Assembly (NCBI GenBank): GCA_900660155.1 | Contig: CABFPE010000146.1 | Coordinates: 538,423 to 602,422, forward strand | Origin: Hofstenia miamia | Lineage: Eukaryota; Xenacoelomorpha; Acoela; Hofsteniidae | Length of the DNA: 64,000 bases | Direction of reading: 5' to 3' | Shown: positions 10,612 through 21,171 of the stretch, piece after piece | Layout: each line of letters starts with the position of its first letter | Numbering within the stretch: the stretch's first letter is position 1 | Notes under the pieces: generated by a model | The model's database searches: none | Told to the model about the DNA's origin: nothing | The model's input: the letters and a program-made list of their open reading frames with translations, nothing else | Program-made: the position numbers and the translations under genes

Positions 10612-13468
10612 GCCTTATTTAACAGTGAAGAAATAGTTCGATACTTACATCACATTATAAGCAATAACTTTAACAATTTCTAGGCTTTTCGCCAAAAAAG
10701 TCAAAATGGGTATTTTCGAAATTGTTAAAAAATGTCGAAATTAGTACAACCACAAAACTGCTCTATTTATTCATTATCGAAGATCCTTTAAACTTCCTAT
10801 ATGATTGTATTTCTAATAGCTGCTCAACTTTCATTAATGGAAATTATAAATAGGGCAGCATTTTTGACACCGGTATTTGTTTTCCCGTTCATAATAGGTA
10901 CAACCCGCTAGTTTTGATAGTACAGTGTTTTAATATAAAACATCACGAACCTAATTATCCTTATAAATGCAAAAATGAAATATATATTCATGGCGTAAAG
11001 AGGGTCATAAAAACATTGAATTTTATCGAAAAATTGGTTGAGTAATATGCATGATAATGTCATTAACAATTACTACAATATAGCTATTTCAAATTTGAAA
11101 GGAAAATGCTTTCTACAAAATTAAAGATTTTCTGAAAAATTTAGAACCTTCTGAATACTATCACCAGTGATTTTTTCCGCCCAGAGGCACGTAATAAAAT
11201 GTGTGCCATTACGGCATACGTTCCGATTACTCATAAGGGACACATTTTGTTCACTAAAAAATTAGTGTCTTTCTCTATTTTCTTTACCATTATAAAATTA
11301 AAATTTGTTTCACATAGTCTCTCGTCTAGAGTATAAAACTGGATCAAAACCGGTGATGGTCTATACGAATGACATACAATACTACATGAAATTATGATCA
11401 AATAAAGAAGAGAAATATTAATTGTTAAAATAAAAAAATATTAAATAAACATTTTCTTGTATTTCAAAGCCGCAAAACTATAAATAATTTCGGTAAAATG
11501 TATACTATCGAGGATATCACTGTGTACACTTAGTAATGTCAAATCAAAGAAATGAGCTATACTGGCTTTTGTGTAGTTAAAAATCAACTTCAATTTGCTG
11601 AAACTTCCCTCGCAATATATAATGCAGGTTTTTTATAGTTATCAATGCAACAATTAACTATCAATGTTTCCGAAATTGACATTTCAACATCCTCAATATT
11701 TGCTGAAATGGTAAGGTACAGCCTCGAATTGACATATCTCTAAGAAAAAACTTGTGCAGATAGCGTCTAATGGCACTCCCCACTGGTGACAACCCTTCAA
11801 AAGAACCACACACCGACGACCAATAGTCGCCACACAATAGTTTAAGGAAATTTTGATATACCAATGTAGATTAGTATCTAACAAGTAACGAAAATTACGC
11901 GATGAACCATACCATTTAAATAAAATACGCTTCATCAGAAAATGTGGGGATGAGACGGGGAACTGGCTTTGGGCCTTAATTCGTTTTCAGCAAAATCCTT
12001 ACAAGAAACCTAATTCTCTTTGTGGAGATGTTGGACATTCATCATTTTGTAAGGGCGCCATTTCTCCGCCAACATGTTCTGGACCGATCCATAGCTGAAA
12101 CCACTTGATTTAGCAGTACAGGAGTCGTAAACTGTGCGAACTGTCACTGAATATTCGTAACAATTTGAATGTTATATTTGAAAATGAAAGATTTTTGACG
12201 AATTCTTTCCATGAAAACATCATTAGTGCCAGCAAAATTTTGGGCACTGAATGATTTAGCTGGTGGTACCCTTCCAAAAAAATAGTTGCGGAAATCAACA
12301 ATAGATATTGAAAAGGAGAGAAAGAAACCATTTAATCAGACCATATTTTAACATTATAATAAACGTTTCTACAAAATTGTGTACCTCGGCACTGAAAAGG
12401 TTAACACAGTATGTCATTTTTTGACACAATTTTTGGTGCATTTGAAGGCGATTAATTGATTTCACACCCTGCTCTGCATCGGCTTTGAACAATGACAACT
12501 TTTAATAGAAATGCTAATTGTTAGCACACATTGTCCTGAAATTTGAATGGTCACACATGCGTAGTAAGAATGTTGTTACATTTAAAAATTAAGAATTAGA
12601 ATTGATACACTGTATTTATAAAATTCTATTTTTATATATAAAAAGTTGAATTGTTTATCTTTCATACGACACTACATTAGACAATCACATCCATTAGGGT
12701 GTATAAAGATTTTTACAATTTGTGCTTGGGTCAACGGAGGCATCAGCTTGATGGCTTTACGAACTCCAGTATTAAGGAATATCACATGTGCTATATTTGT
12801 TACGAAAATCTAAAAGATTTTTGAATATTTAAACATCACAACACGCATTACAGCCATAATCCAAAATTTATTAATAAAATGGAATCAACTAATGCAAAGA
12901 TTGTATAAATTCTATCAGAAAATGCCCCAAACAAGCAAATGGCTTGAAGGAAGAAGAAATCCATTTGGAAATTGGACAGATTTGTGTAACAATTAGGTGA
13001 GAAAGACTCGAACAATAGAATGCAGAAGCAGTAATATATCATGTTAAGCGCATTAGATTAACCAAAGTGCCTCTATAACAGCTTCTTATCATTCGATAAA
13101 TGTTCCAGCATCAAATGGGTACTGAAAAATAATAAAAAATGGGCTAAAGTATATTATCAAAACGGGTGTAAACTTATAATTCATTTAAAAGATGTGATAA
13201 GAATATTAGTCAAACATGGAACAAAATTTGCAAAGGGCTCATTAAAAAGAAAATACCGACTAAGTAAATAAACTTGCTTATTATATCAAAACAGTCAAGA
13301 TTAAATGACTTTAAAAAACTGTTGGAAACAGGGGTGCTTTGCTATCATTTGAGGTAGAGGGCAATAATATGACTGTAGAAGTTATTTTATACCTTCTCAA
13401 AATTATGGAAATGTTATACTATGTAATTAAGCCTGTTTATTATACAGTTTAATTAGGTTGTTTCATAT

Positions 13469-14236
13469 ATGGATGGACGGAGTCGCCGTGGCGGCTCAGT
13501 GACTGAAGCGAAAGAGAACTGTTCGAAGTGCAAGAAGAGGACCGGGAAAAACTGGATACAATGCGACAAGTGTCACGTCTGGCAACACGCTGAGTGCAAC
13601 AACATCACGAAAGATGAATTTATCGTCATTTCAAAGTTTGACAATCTAGTTTGGTTTTGCAATGAGTGTTTATCTAGTCGGGAGACTTCGGATTTTGGCA
13701 GTGCTCAATTGAAGGAAGTCCAAGACGAAGTTAAAGCATTTGAGAAGAAACTTGATTGGGCGTTTACTAATTTGGCGCAGCAACTTAAAGTCATGCAAAC
13801 AGTAAGACCTGAGCAGCCTTTGGGCATCAGAATTCAGAATATCCCAGAGATCAAGGAACCAAATACCAGATCCGAGAAGCTTGATAATGACCTAGCGAAA
13901 GCCAATGAAATAATCGAGCATGTGATTGGAGAGAAAGTAAGCATATCAGATTGCTTCCGAGTTGGAAAATTCAATGAAAGAAGACCCAGGCCCTTAATTG
14001 TTCGTTTCAACAGCGTGTGGACTATCCGAAAAATCCTTTCGAGATCCTATTGTCTTAAACACTTCAAAGAAACTGTTTACCTTTCAAAGGAACTGACCAG
14101 AGAGGAAATGAATATTGAGCGCACTTTATTGAAGAAACGATATGAGATGATAGCTAACGGGACGCCGAGAGCATCAGTGAAAATAAGAAACCTCAAGTTG
14201 TTCGTCGATGGACAAGAAGTAAACACATCCTGTTGA
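13469..14236 (+). CDS. LINE ORF1 protein, PHD finger plus L1-ORF1-like domain
   Basis: 255 codons. Residues about 16-66 form a PHD zinc finger: NCSKCKKR, then NWIQCDKCHVWQHAEC and WFCNECL supply the Cys4-His-Cys3 ligands. A heptad-like region (residues about 85-115) probably makes a coiled coil. It is followed by RIQNIPEIKEP and CFRVGKFNERRPRPLIVRF, resembling the RNA-binding RRM/CTD of LINE ORF1 proteins. The family role is binding element RNA as a chaperone, with the PHD finger perhaps contacting histone tails. The stop is TGA immediately followed by CTAG, and ORF2 continues in the same frame. Confidence 0.9.
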   Translation: MDGRSRRGGSVTEAKENCSKCKKRTGKNWIQCDKCHVWQHAECNNITKDEFIVISKFDNLVWFCNECLSSRETSDFGSAQLKEVQDEVKAFEKKLDWAFTNLAQQLKVMQTVRPEQPLGIRIQNIPEIKEPNTRSEKLDNDLAKANEIIEHVIGEKVSISDCFRVGKFNERRPRPLIVRFNSVWTIRKILSRSYCLKHFKETVYLSKELTREEMNIERTLLKKRYEMIANGTPRASVKIRNLKLFVDGQEVNTSC

Positions 14237-14257
14237 CTAGATGAAAGAATCCGATTC
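14234..14257 (+). promoter_or_regulatory. Leaky stop context UGA-CUAG between LINE ORF1 and ORF2
   Basis: ORF1 ends TGT TGA and is followed by CTA G, the UGA-CUAG context known to permit efficient stop-codon readthrough. The downstream codons stay open in the same frame into ORF2. Termination-reinitiation at ATG 14258 is the alternative. Confidence 0.5.
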
Positions 14258-16789
14258 ATGCTGCTCAATGCCAGATCCTTGAAAAAACCTAATGCTGTCT
14301 ATCACCTGTCTGCTGATATAACTAGTCAATCCTTGAAAGCCTGCTTTATAACAGAAACATGGCTTACCAATGAAATTGATGACAGTTTTGTTGCTATCGT
14401 GAACTTTAAACTGTTTCGACACGACCGATCCAATTTAAATAGCAGTAAAAATGTTGGTGGAGGGGTCTGTGCCTTTATTCATCAATCCTTAGAATGTAAT
14501 CAATTATATCCGCAAGGTTTTGAGTCCTTCGAGGTGCTGTGGCTAGAACTGCTTGTCAATTACACCAAATATCTTATATGCTGTCTATACTACCCTCCTA
14601 ACACTTCAGTAATGAACGAAGTTTCCGACCACATCGTGAAGTCTGTTGAAAGTTTTATGCGTACCAATCGATTCGACAATTTTATTCTTTGTGGCGATTT
14701 TAATGAATTCAATCCGGAGCGTTTAATTGCCGACTGTGGTTTAATTCAACTTAATTATGATCCGACTCATGGAAGTAAGACTTTAGATTTGGTTTATATG
14801 ACTTACCAATCGGCTGAAAATATCTGCACTTATCAATCCGTAGTTTGCACCGACCATAAAGGTGTCATATGGAGTGTACCCGGCTCTAGTAACAAGAAAA
14901 GAGTTTGTCGTTTCCGTGATCAACGTGAAAAGTATCGTGAGCTTTTTGTGAATAACATTTCAAAATTCAATTTCGCCCCTATTTACTGGTCGACAAATGT
15001 TGATGAAGCAGTACAGCAATTAGAGGATATAGTTTTTGCCGTGTATGAGGCATCTTGCCCGCTTAGACAGGTTGTTCTTCATGAAAAAGATCCTGTGTAT
15101 ATTACTCCAGTAGTGAAAATCCTTCTCAAGAAAAAGAACAGACTCATGAGAAAGAATCGTTTTTCTGATGCGAAACAAATTGACGTCGAAATTCGAAATC
15201 GGATTAAACAGAATAGCAGAGACAATGGGAAGATTGGAAGCAGAATGTGGTGGCAGAATGTTATGAGCTACATGTCAGGTCAGGCCAAGACCGAGTGTGC
15301 TTTTTCAGCCGAGCAGCTAAACGAGTATTTCAACTCTTTCTCATGTGAAGGAGAAAGTATTAATATTCCAGATGATCTGCCTTCCTCACATTCTCCTTTT
15401 TTCACTGCTGATGAGGTTTATCGGTATCTTGTTCGGGTCAAAAAGACTGCAAACGAAAACATGGGCTTGCCTTACTGGATTGCCAAGTACGCTGCGCCAT
15501 TTCTTGCTCAACCTCTGTGTTCTATCTTTAATTTATCCATCGCAAATAGCCAATGCCCATCAAAGTGGAAAATTTCCCAAATTATTCCGATACCGAAGAT
15601 TACTAAGCCCAGTGAACATAAAACATCACACCCTGTTTCGATTACTCCAGTTTTTTCCAGAGTATTTGAACGTATGGTTTACGATAAATTTGTTTGCAGA
15701 ACTTATCAATCAACCCTTAACCATGGCCAATTCGGGTTCAGGAAATGCAGTTCAACGAGTTGTGCGCTCATCAAAATCCTTCATGACATTCAACTTTGTC
15801 GCCACACGAGTAATTATTGTAGGATCATTGCCCTGGATATGACTAAAGCCTTCGACACGATCAGCCACAAATCTATCTCTGATGGTTTTATGTCCTTGTC
15901 GCCCATGGTTGATTCCAATATTATCAAATGGTACCTGGATTTTATCTCGAATCGTCACCATTATACCTTCATTAATGGTATTTCATCTGGTTTACTCCCA
16001 TCAAAGTGTGGAGTGCCGCAGGGTACTATAAGTGGCCCGATTTTGTTTAATATGTCCATTGACGACACTTTCCGGATACCCATAGACGTCGCTCACGCCA
16101 GCCTTTCAGGATTTGCAGATGATCTCACATCGGTCATCTCGGGTAGTTATAAATCCGGTGACGTGGCTTTTATGGTCGTCAATACTCTGGATAATCATTT
16201 CTCATCGAAGAACCTTAAGTTCAACAGCTCTAAAAGTCAAGAAATGACAATCAATTTTGGGAGACAGTTTGTACCTGAATTACCTAACATATCACGCTCA
16301 CATTCCATTAAAATCCTTGGTGTTACTCTGGATGACAATCTGACTTTTGCTGCCCATATTGAGACCATTATTAAAAAGGCCAACAGTAAGATATACCTTA
16401 TTCTCAAGCTCAAACGCCTAGGATTCTCAGGTAAAGAACTGGCACATTTATATTCATCTATAGTGCTTCCACAACTTACATATTGCTGCACAGTCTGGAG
16501 AGGAGCTGCAGATATGCATCTTAATAGAATTGATTCAGTTCAGAAACGAGCTAAAAACTATGGCATCATCGATAAATTCACTCCAATCAAAACAATAATA
16601 CATGATTATGACAAGAAATTGCTCCAAAGTATTGCAGGTAATAAAGAACACGCGCTCCGACATTTGCTTCCGGAACGCCAATCCTACTGCCAAAGACTCA
16701 GAACAAGAATGCCACCCGTACCAATGACGAAATACGAAAAGGAACTCACCCTGTTTCCCTACCGACTGCTTAGAACTATGAAACAATGA
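14258..16789 (+). CDS. LINE ORF2 protein, AP endonuclease and reverse transcriptase
   Basis: 843 codons from ATG 14258, uninterrupted. The apurinic-type endonuclease starts at LLNARSLKK. FITETWL, ILCGDFNEF (residue about 145) and CTDHKGV are its metal and catalytic blocks. The reverse transcriptase holds FGFRKCSST, LDMTKAFDTISH (about 525), GVPQGTISGP (about 585) and the catalytic GFADDLTS (about 618), then KILGVTLDDNLTF. These are the enzymes of target-primed reverse transcription in the nucleus. Seven sense codons upstream of this ATG are in frame with ORF1's stop and encode DERIRF, which extends the first endonuclease strand, so the true product may start by readthrough. All key residues seen are intact, so the copy could be active. 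Confidence 0.93.
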   Translation: MLLNARSLKKPNAVYHLSADITSQSLKACFITETWLTNEIDDSFVAIVNFKLFRHDRSNLNSSKNVGGGVCAFIHQSLECNQLYPQGFESFEVLWLELLVNYTKYLICCLYYPPNTSVMNEVSDHIVKSVESFMRTNRFDNFILCGDFNEFNPERLIADCGLIQLNYDPTHGSKTLDLVYMTYQSAENICTYQSVVCTDHKGVIWSVPGSSNKKRVCRFRDQREKYRELFVNNISKFNFAPIYWSTNVDEAVQQLEDIVFAVYEASCPLRQVVLHEKDPVYITPVVKILLKKKNRLMRKNRFSDAKQIDVEIRNRIKQNSRDNGKIGSRMWWQNVMSYMSGQAKTECAFSAEQLNEYFNSFSCEGESINIPDDLPSSHSPFFTADEVYRYLVRVKKTANENMGLPYWIAKYAAPFLAQPLCSIFNLSIANSQCPSKWKISQIIPIPKITKPSEHKTSHPVSITPVFSRVFERMVYDKFVCRTYQSTLNHGQFGFRKCSSTSCALIKILHDIQLCRHTSNYCRIIALDMTKAFDTISHKSISDGFMSLSPMVDSNIIKWYLDFISNRHHYTFINGISSGLLPSKCGVPQGTISGPILFNMSIDDTFRIPIDVAHASLSGFADDLTSVISGSYKSGDVAFMVVNTLDNHFSSKNLKFNSSKSQEMTINFGRQFVPELPNISRSHSIKILGVTLDDNLTFAAHIETIIKKANSKIYLILKLKRLGFSGKELAHLYSSIVLPQLTYCCTVWRGAADMHLNRIDSVQKRAKNYGIIDKFTPIKTIIHDYDKKLLQSIAGNKEHALRHLLPERQSYCQRLRTRMPPVPMTKYEKELTLFPYRLLRTMKQ

Positions 16790-16833
16790 TCCACCACTTC
16801 CTTGAATGGATGTTTATCTATTCTTAAATAAAA

Positions 16834-16861
16834 GTTTTTCTTTCTTTCTTTCTTTCTTTCT
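16834..16861 (+). repeat. (CTTT)n LINE tail
   Basis: About six tandem TTTC units directly follow the AATAAAAG at the LINE 3' end. They serve as its template-slippage tail rather than an independent microsatellite. Confidence 0.85.
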
Positions 16862-17520
16862 TAAGCATAGATGATGACAAGATTGTGATGTTAATTTCAG
16901 AAAGGCTGTACTGGTATGGTATTTCTCATACCCTCATCCATCCATACGAAGTTTATGAGTACCCTTACTGGTTTCAACTGTAACAGATTTGCCGATACCT
17001 TTACCTTCAATTTACAACAACTAACCATAACACACAACAAAAACTATAGAAAATTAAAAATTAGTTATTCACCATTTGATTGAATAGAGATCCAAGACGT
17101 TAAATATTGTGAATCAAAGTCTGTTTGCTGTCGGGTTCATGCAGTTGCTACTCTGATTAGGTCGATGGGGGTCCATGCTAAGCCCATATTGTCACTCTAT
17201 TAACGATGTTGGTAAGAGTAATAGAATAGATATCCTCGCATTAGGAATCCAGGACAGACGTACCGACTATGATATGATACCAAATTATTCATACCATAAT
17301 TGTATGGTGGAAAAAATTTATTGCCATAATCAAAAACCATAAATATATTTTCAAGAAAATTTTGAAATTTATTAACACAGATCTTTCATTAAAACTAGTT
17401 GAATAAGTAAATATTTATTTTACATATTAGTTTGAACAAAATTTTTTTAAATAATGATATATATATATATGTAAAATAGATTAAAAATATTGAATACATC
17501 GTTATTATAAATGACAATAC

Positions 17521-17673
17521 CTGGAAATCTACTTCAACAGCTGATTTAGCTTTAAGTTCTTCGTGAAAACATTGACTATCTTTTTTCCCAACAAAAAATG
17601 TTAACTCGTTTTCGCTACAAGAAGAAAACGAAACAAAAATGAATAAAATTACAAATGCTAAAAAAAATTTCAT
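17521..17673 (-). CDS. p24/TMED gene, exon 1 (signal peptide, GOLD start)
   Basis: ATG at 17673 opens a strongly hydrophobic signal peptide of about 19 residues ending at SSCS. The mature start is ENELTFFVGKKDSQCFHEEL, which matches the p24 N terminus (E-TF-L---QCFYEE). The exon ends VDFQ before a GTATTG donor in phase 0. Exon 2 then continues VLSGGN, exactly as in family members (FQVISGG). Joined to exons 2-4 the protein is about 208 residues, normal for p24. The intervening 8.4-kb intron hosts a LINE and a MITE. Exact subfamily (alpha/beta/gamma/delta) not assigned, though IHDSL/RLRE suggests the gamma type. Confidence 0.88.
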
Positions 17674-18329
17674 TAATAATGGGATGAATTTATTAAAAGA
17701 AATGCCACGTGGGAAATAGAATCCTCTGAAATTCGGTCAGAAGCAATTCCTCAAAATCATTAATCGAATTGTTTCGAAATTAAATTTGTTGACTAATAAA
17801 TATTAAGAATTTATTCATTTATTCCAGACCTTGGAGCACTCTAAGTGAAGTCATTTCACAAGCTTTAATTTTTTGAAAATTTTAAGAATTTGAGATTATG
17901 AGGTCTAAGAAAGTCATATAGGGTTAATAGCTTTGAAACTTCATAGTTTGTAAAAAAATTAGTTATAATTTTCAATCAATAATCTTTATAATGTCATTCT
18001 CAATGTAAAGCTCAATGAAAATGTTTTCAAGTCATGTTTGAAATACTTGGACCAAGTTCAAGTTTTTAAGATTTGAGTTCAAGTTTCAGTATTTTTTGAA
18101 GAAAATTCCAAATTCAATAAAGTTTTTTTAATTCTGATTTTCTTCGAGTGAAGAAATATTTATTTTACAATAATTCCAAGTTTCATATCCTAAAAAATAA
18201 TTGATAAAGAAATGGAAATTTAAAATAGTTAATTTTTTTAGGAGATCTTTGATTGAGTTCAAGTTTGAATGATTTCTTTTCTGAGTTTTTGAGAACATGA
18301 AAATCCTGCTTTCAAACCCACATTTTTAT
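17674..18329. other. Upstream region of the TMED gene
   Basis: This is AT-rich DNA between the TMED start codon and the first LTR of the transposon island. It should contain the TMED promoter and 5' UTR. A CACGTG palindrome lies at about 17706-17711. No TATA box could be assigned with confidence. Confidence 0.4.
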
Positions 18330-19260
18330 TGTAGAGTCACTTGGGGCACCCTCTTTATTTTTAATTCAATTATTTCACACTCTAATCAATTGGTGCTAAT
18401 TTCACATTCTATTTTACTAATTTGTCTATTTTTGAGTGTAGTTTTACGATAAATTTAATTGTTGTTCCCTTGAATTATAGAAATGTGTGATTACTCACTT
18501 AATTTGCAAGGGAATTCATGTGACAACTTTGTAAACAGATTACTGGTAATTATATACTGATTTTTGTATAAAAAGTAGGGAAGACATTGTAGCTTAGCCC
18601 AATAAAAGTTTGGTCTCCCTTGGACATCATTACTTTTTCTTCCTTATTAAATTGCTAACCATTTTAGATGTTATGGACTTAATAATAATTAATTTTGTGT
18701 AAGATCCAGTGATAATTTGGGAGTTACTCTGCTGTGCCTAGGGCAATAACTAGCTCTCTGACAGTTGGCATCTTACATTGTGGTCACTTTAAGGCTAAGT
18801 ATATGTGTAGGGAATAACAACTTTTACTTTGATCATTTTCATACATGCATTTAACATCACACTATGCAAATATAATATGCCATTAGCCAATGAGAATGCA
18901 TGGTAACTACATGCTATTATTATATTTATTTACATGAGGTGAGATAACAAGAACTATGAGCTAAATTGTTTATTTGAGCTAGAAATTAATACTTGAGATG
19001 CATAATCAGCACCTTGGCAAGTCAGGATGTCTTTCTTGATATGGCTTTAGTGGGATGCAATGTGAATTAGTCACTATATGGAATGCTTTCTTGGTGATTG
19101 TTTTCAGTTTTTCTTTAATGAAATTGGTGAACTACCAATGATCTTCTTTTTCTGTTGGAATGAGGGTCACTCTCTGCAATGGCTATCTTTGCAACCTTCA
19201 GAAGAACCTCAGAGTTACCCAGTGCTGCTTGAGTGGTGAGAGCGCCCCTGTGATTCTACA
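18330..19260 (+). repeat. 5' LTR of decayed gypsy-like element 1
   Basis: The repeat starts TGTAGAGTCACTTGGGG and ends TGATTCTACA, so its ends are TGTAGA...TCTACA. It is collinear with the inverted LTR at 26293-27273 over most of its length: shared blocks include GTAGGGAATAACA, TTTATTTGAGCTAGAAATTAA and AGCACCTTGGCAAG. CAATAAAAG near 18600 may be its polyadenylation signal. No clear target duplication or primer-binding site follows, consistent with age. Confidence 0.75.
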
Positions 19261-19329
19261 TTACACATGGAATGATGTCAAACTAATGAAAAGTGAATGG
19301 GATGAAAATTTAAGCTTATTTTTTTACAA

Positions 19330-19709
19330 AAATACAAAATTTCAAAAGCCAGTACACAGTACAGTTATCATTTATATACAAGACATTCACTTAAAACTTT
19401 AACAAATGTTTGTATTGAATATGCTTGACACTATCTCAAAGATAGTGGTCTGCCCTTTGTTGGGCTTGTGTTTTTTAAACACAATGTTTTAACAGCTTAG
19501 CAATATAAAATTTCATTTTGCATGTAAAAGTAATGCTAAAACAATCATGTGACAGCATAAAGCAACATTGTTACAACCTTAAAATGTTGCTGTTTCATTC
19601 ATAAAAACAATCAAAAAGCAACCTAATGTGATGTTATTGAAGCAACATTGTTTTGACCAATGAAATGGTACCATTTCAACAATAATACAATGTTAAATTG
19701 TTATCTGGG
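19330..19709 (-). mobile_element. CCCAGATAACAA MITE, copy A (truncated)
   Basis: The block ends TTGTTATCTGGG and matches, in reverse, the element copies at 33146-33956 and 47956-48748. Shared segments include GGGCTTGTGTTT, AAAGTAATGCTAAAACAA and ATGAAATGGTACCATTTCA. The other terminus is missing. Confidence 0.65.
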
Positions 19710-21170
19710 TAATTATATGTTGCTCAACTAAACTTTGCAAGGGGATTTTTTTATGAATTTTAGAGTGTAGACAAAGTGCAGATAATTATTGATTTTTTAT
19801 GAATTTGATATACCTTTTGAGATTATTAGAATCAAATTTGTTTTTTTGCTTCTACATTGTAACAAGTGTTATTATTATTAATGGCAAGAATATATTAGGC
19901 TTCAATCATGATTTGAAAATCACATCCCTGGAGGTGAATAATAGCTTCTAGCAAACAAATTCCTTAATTATGATCACATTAGGTTAAGACTAGAGTAGCA
20001 TCATCCAATGAATTAAGCTGCTAATGAAAGAAAGTCAGTTAAAGAAACTTAAGATCAAATTTAGAATGTGATTAAAAATATATTATAAAGCTTTATTATC
20101 AACTTAAATTAGTTTGTATTATGCAACCAAGAAATATTAGTGCAATTAATTATAAATTAGTATTTGTCAATAATACTAATCTGGCAAAATGAAGGGGTTG
20201 AATTTGCTTCCATTATTTTTAGCCATCTTGGCAGACAAACAATTCAAAATTTGAAATCAACAGGTACTTTTTCAAGTTAACTATAAATAGTTTCAAATTC
20301 ATTGTAACAATTGATAAAGAAATTTCTTTGGAATTCTTATACTTATTTTTTGCTATGGTCTGATTATTTAATATAATGTTCAGTTAAATAATTGGTGTTT
20401 AGTAGTGGCAAGGATCCCATCATGGGAATGATTCTAGGTTCCTTGTGCCAAGCCATGAACCTGCACTTATGCTAGAACTATGGTTAGGAGTTTTAATGTC
20501 AATTTAGCTGACTATCAATTGTTTTCTTATATGTATTAACAATAAATAATTTGAAGCCAAATGTAGTAATTTATATCTACATTATTTTAGATCCAAATTA
20601 ATAACTATAATGTGACTGAGCATTTATTGATTATTATATGTAGGGTAGGAAGCTACTAGATATATAATTAATTAACTAAAGCCAATATATTTTGGTAATG
20701 GCTAAATACAATAATATTTAAGCAGCTAGTAACAATCAAGGTTGCAAGTAGATAGTACACTTTAAAAGAGAGACTAAGTCAAGTTGTGTCAAGTCCTGAG
20801 TAAGCACCAAGCTAGAATAGGTACACATAAGTTACATTGCTTACCTGAGAGGTGGAACTCATTCAAATGGAACATATGTTCAAATGTTAAAATATATGGA
20901 AAATACATCAAATCCAATTTCAGACTTATTTGGGGAGTGATCAAAGATGATGGTAGGGTGAGTAATTTGCAAGGTTGATTCAAGAACATGCAAAGGAAAG
21001 CAGTAAGTACTTCACATGGCTGACTCAAGGGGGAGTGGACAAACAACATTGAAGTCACAAGTACTCCTAAGAGCCAACTCAAGAGCATAGGAATGAAAGC
21101 AAGCAAAGAGGACATGTACAGAATACCAGAGATAAAGGATGAAACAGTAGGAGATTCAACTGTTAAAAGA
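19710..21170 (+). pseudogene. Degenerate leader/gag region of copy 1
   Basis: No continuous gag frame survives, and the zinc knuckle was not found. This place in the element should hold the primer-binding site and gag. The DNA from about 20.75 kb becomes A-rich like the downstream pol. Otherwise nothing is recognisable. Confidence 0.35.
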
Positions 21171-21171
21171 G

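Larger units (their letters stand above)
13469..16862 (+). mobile_element. Intact two-ORF LINE (CR1/L2-like) with TTTC tail
   Basis: The element contains ORF1 with a PHD finger (13469-14236), ORF2 with endonuclease and reverse transcriptase (14258-16789), a 3' UTR of only about 45 bp and a (CTTT)n tail at about 16834-16861. Short microsatellite tails and PHD-bearing ORF1 are known from the CR1/L2 assemblage. Base texture changes abruptly at about 13465, so almost no 5' UTR is present. The copy may be 5' truncated just upstream of ORF1. Both ORFs are open, implying recent insertion. It lies antisense to the TMED gene within its first intron. Confidence 0.9.
9145..17520 (-). other. Intron 1 of the TMED gene
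   Basis: This 8.4-kb interval lies between GTATTG and AATTTTAG splice signals on the minus strand. Apart from the MITE at 10299-10611 and the LINE at 13469-16862 it is AT-rich DNA. Short minus-strand ORFs at 11.66-12.50 kb look like decayed coding material that I could not assign. Confidence 0.7.

Noticed and set aside
11661-12498. Cluster of minus-strand ORFs in TMED intron 1, with a KMTYCVNLFSAEV stretch faintly like P-element transposases
   Set aside because: The match is too short, frames are broken, and no zinc-finger (THAP) or catalytic blocks were found. Left unassigned.
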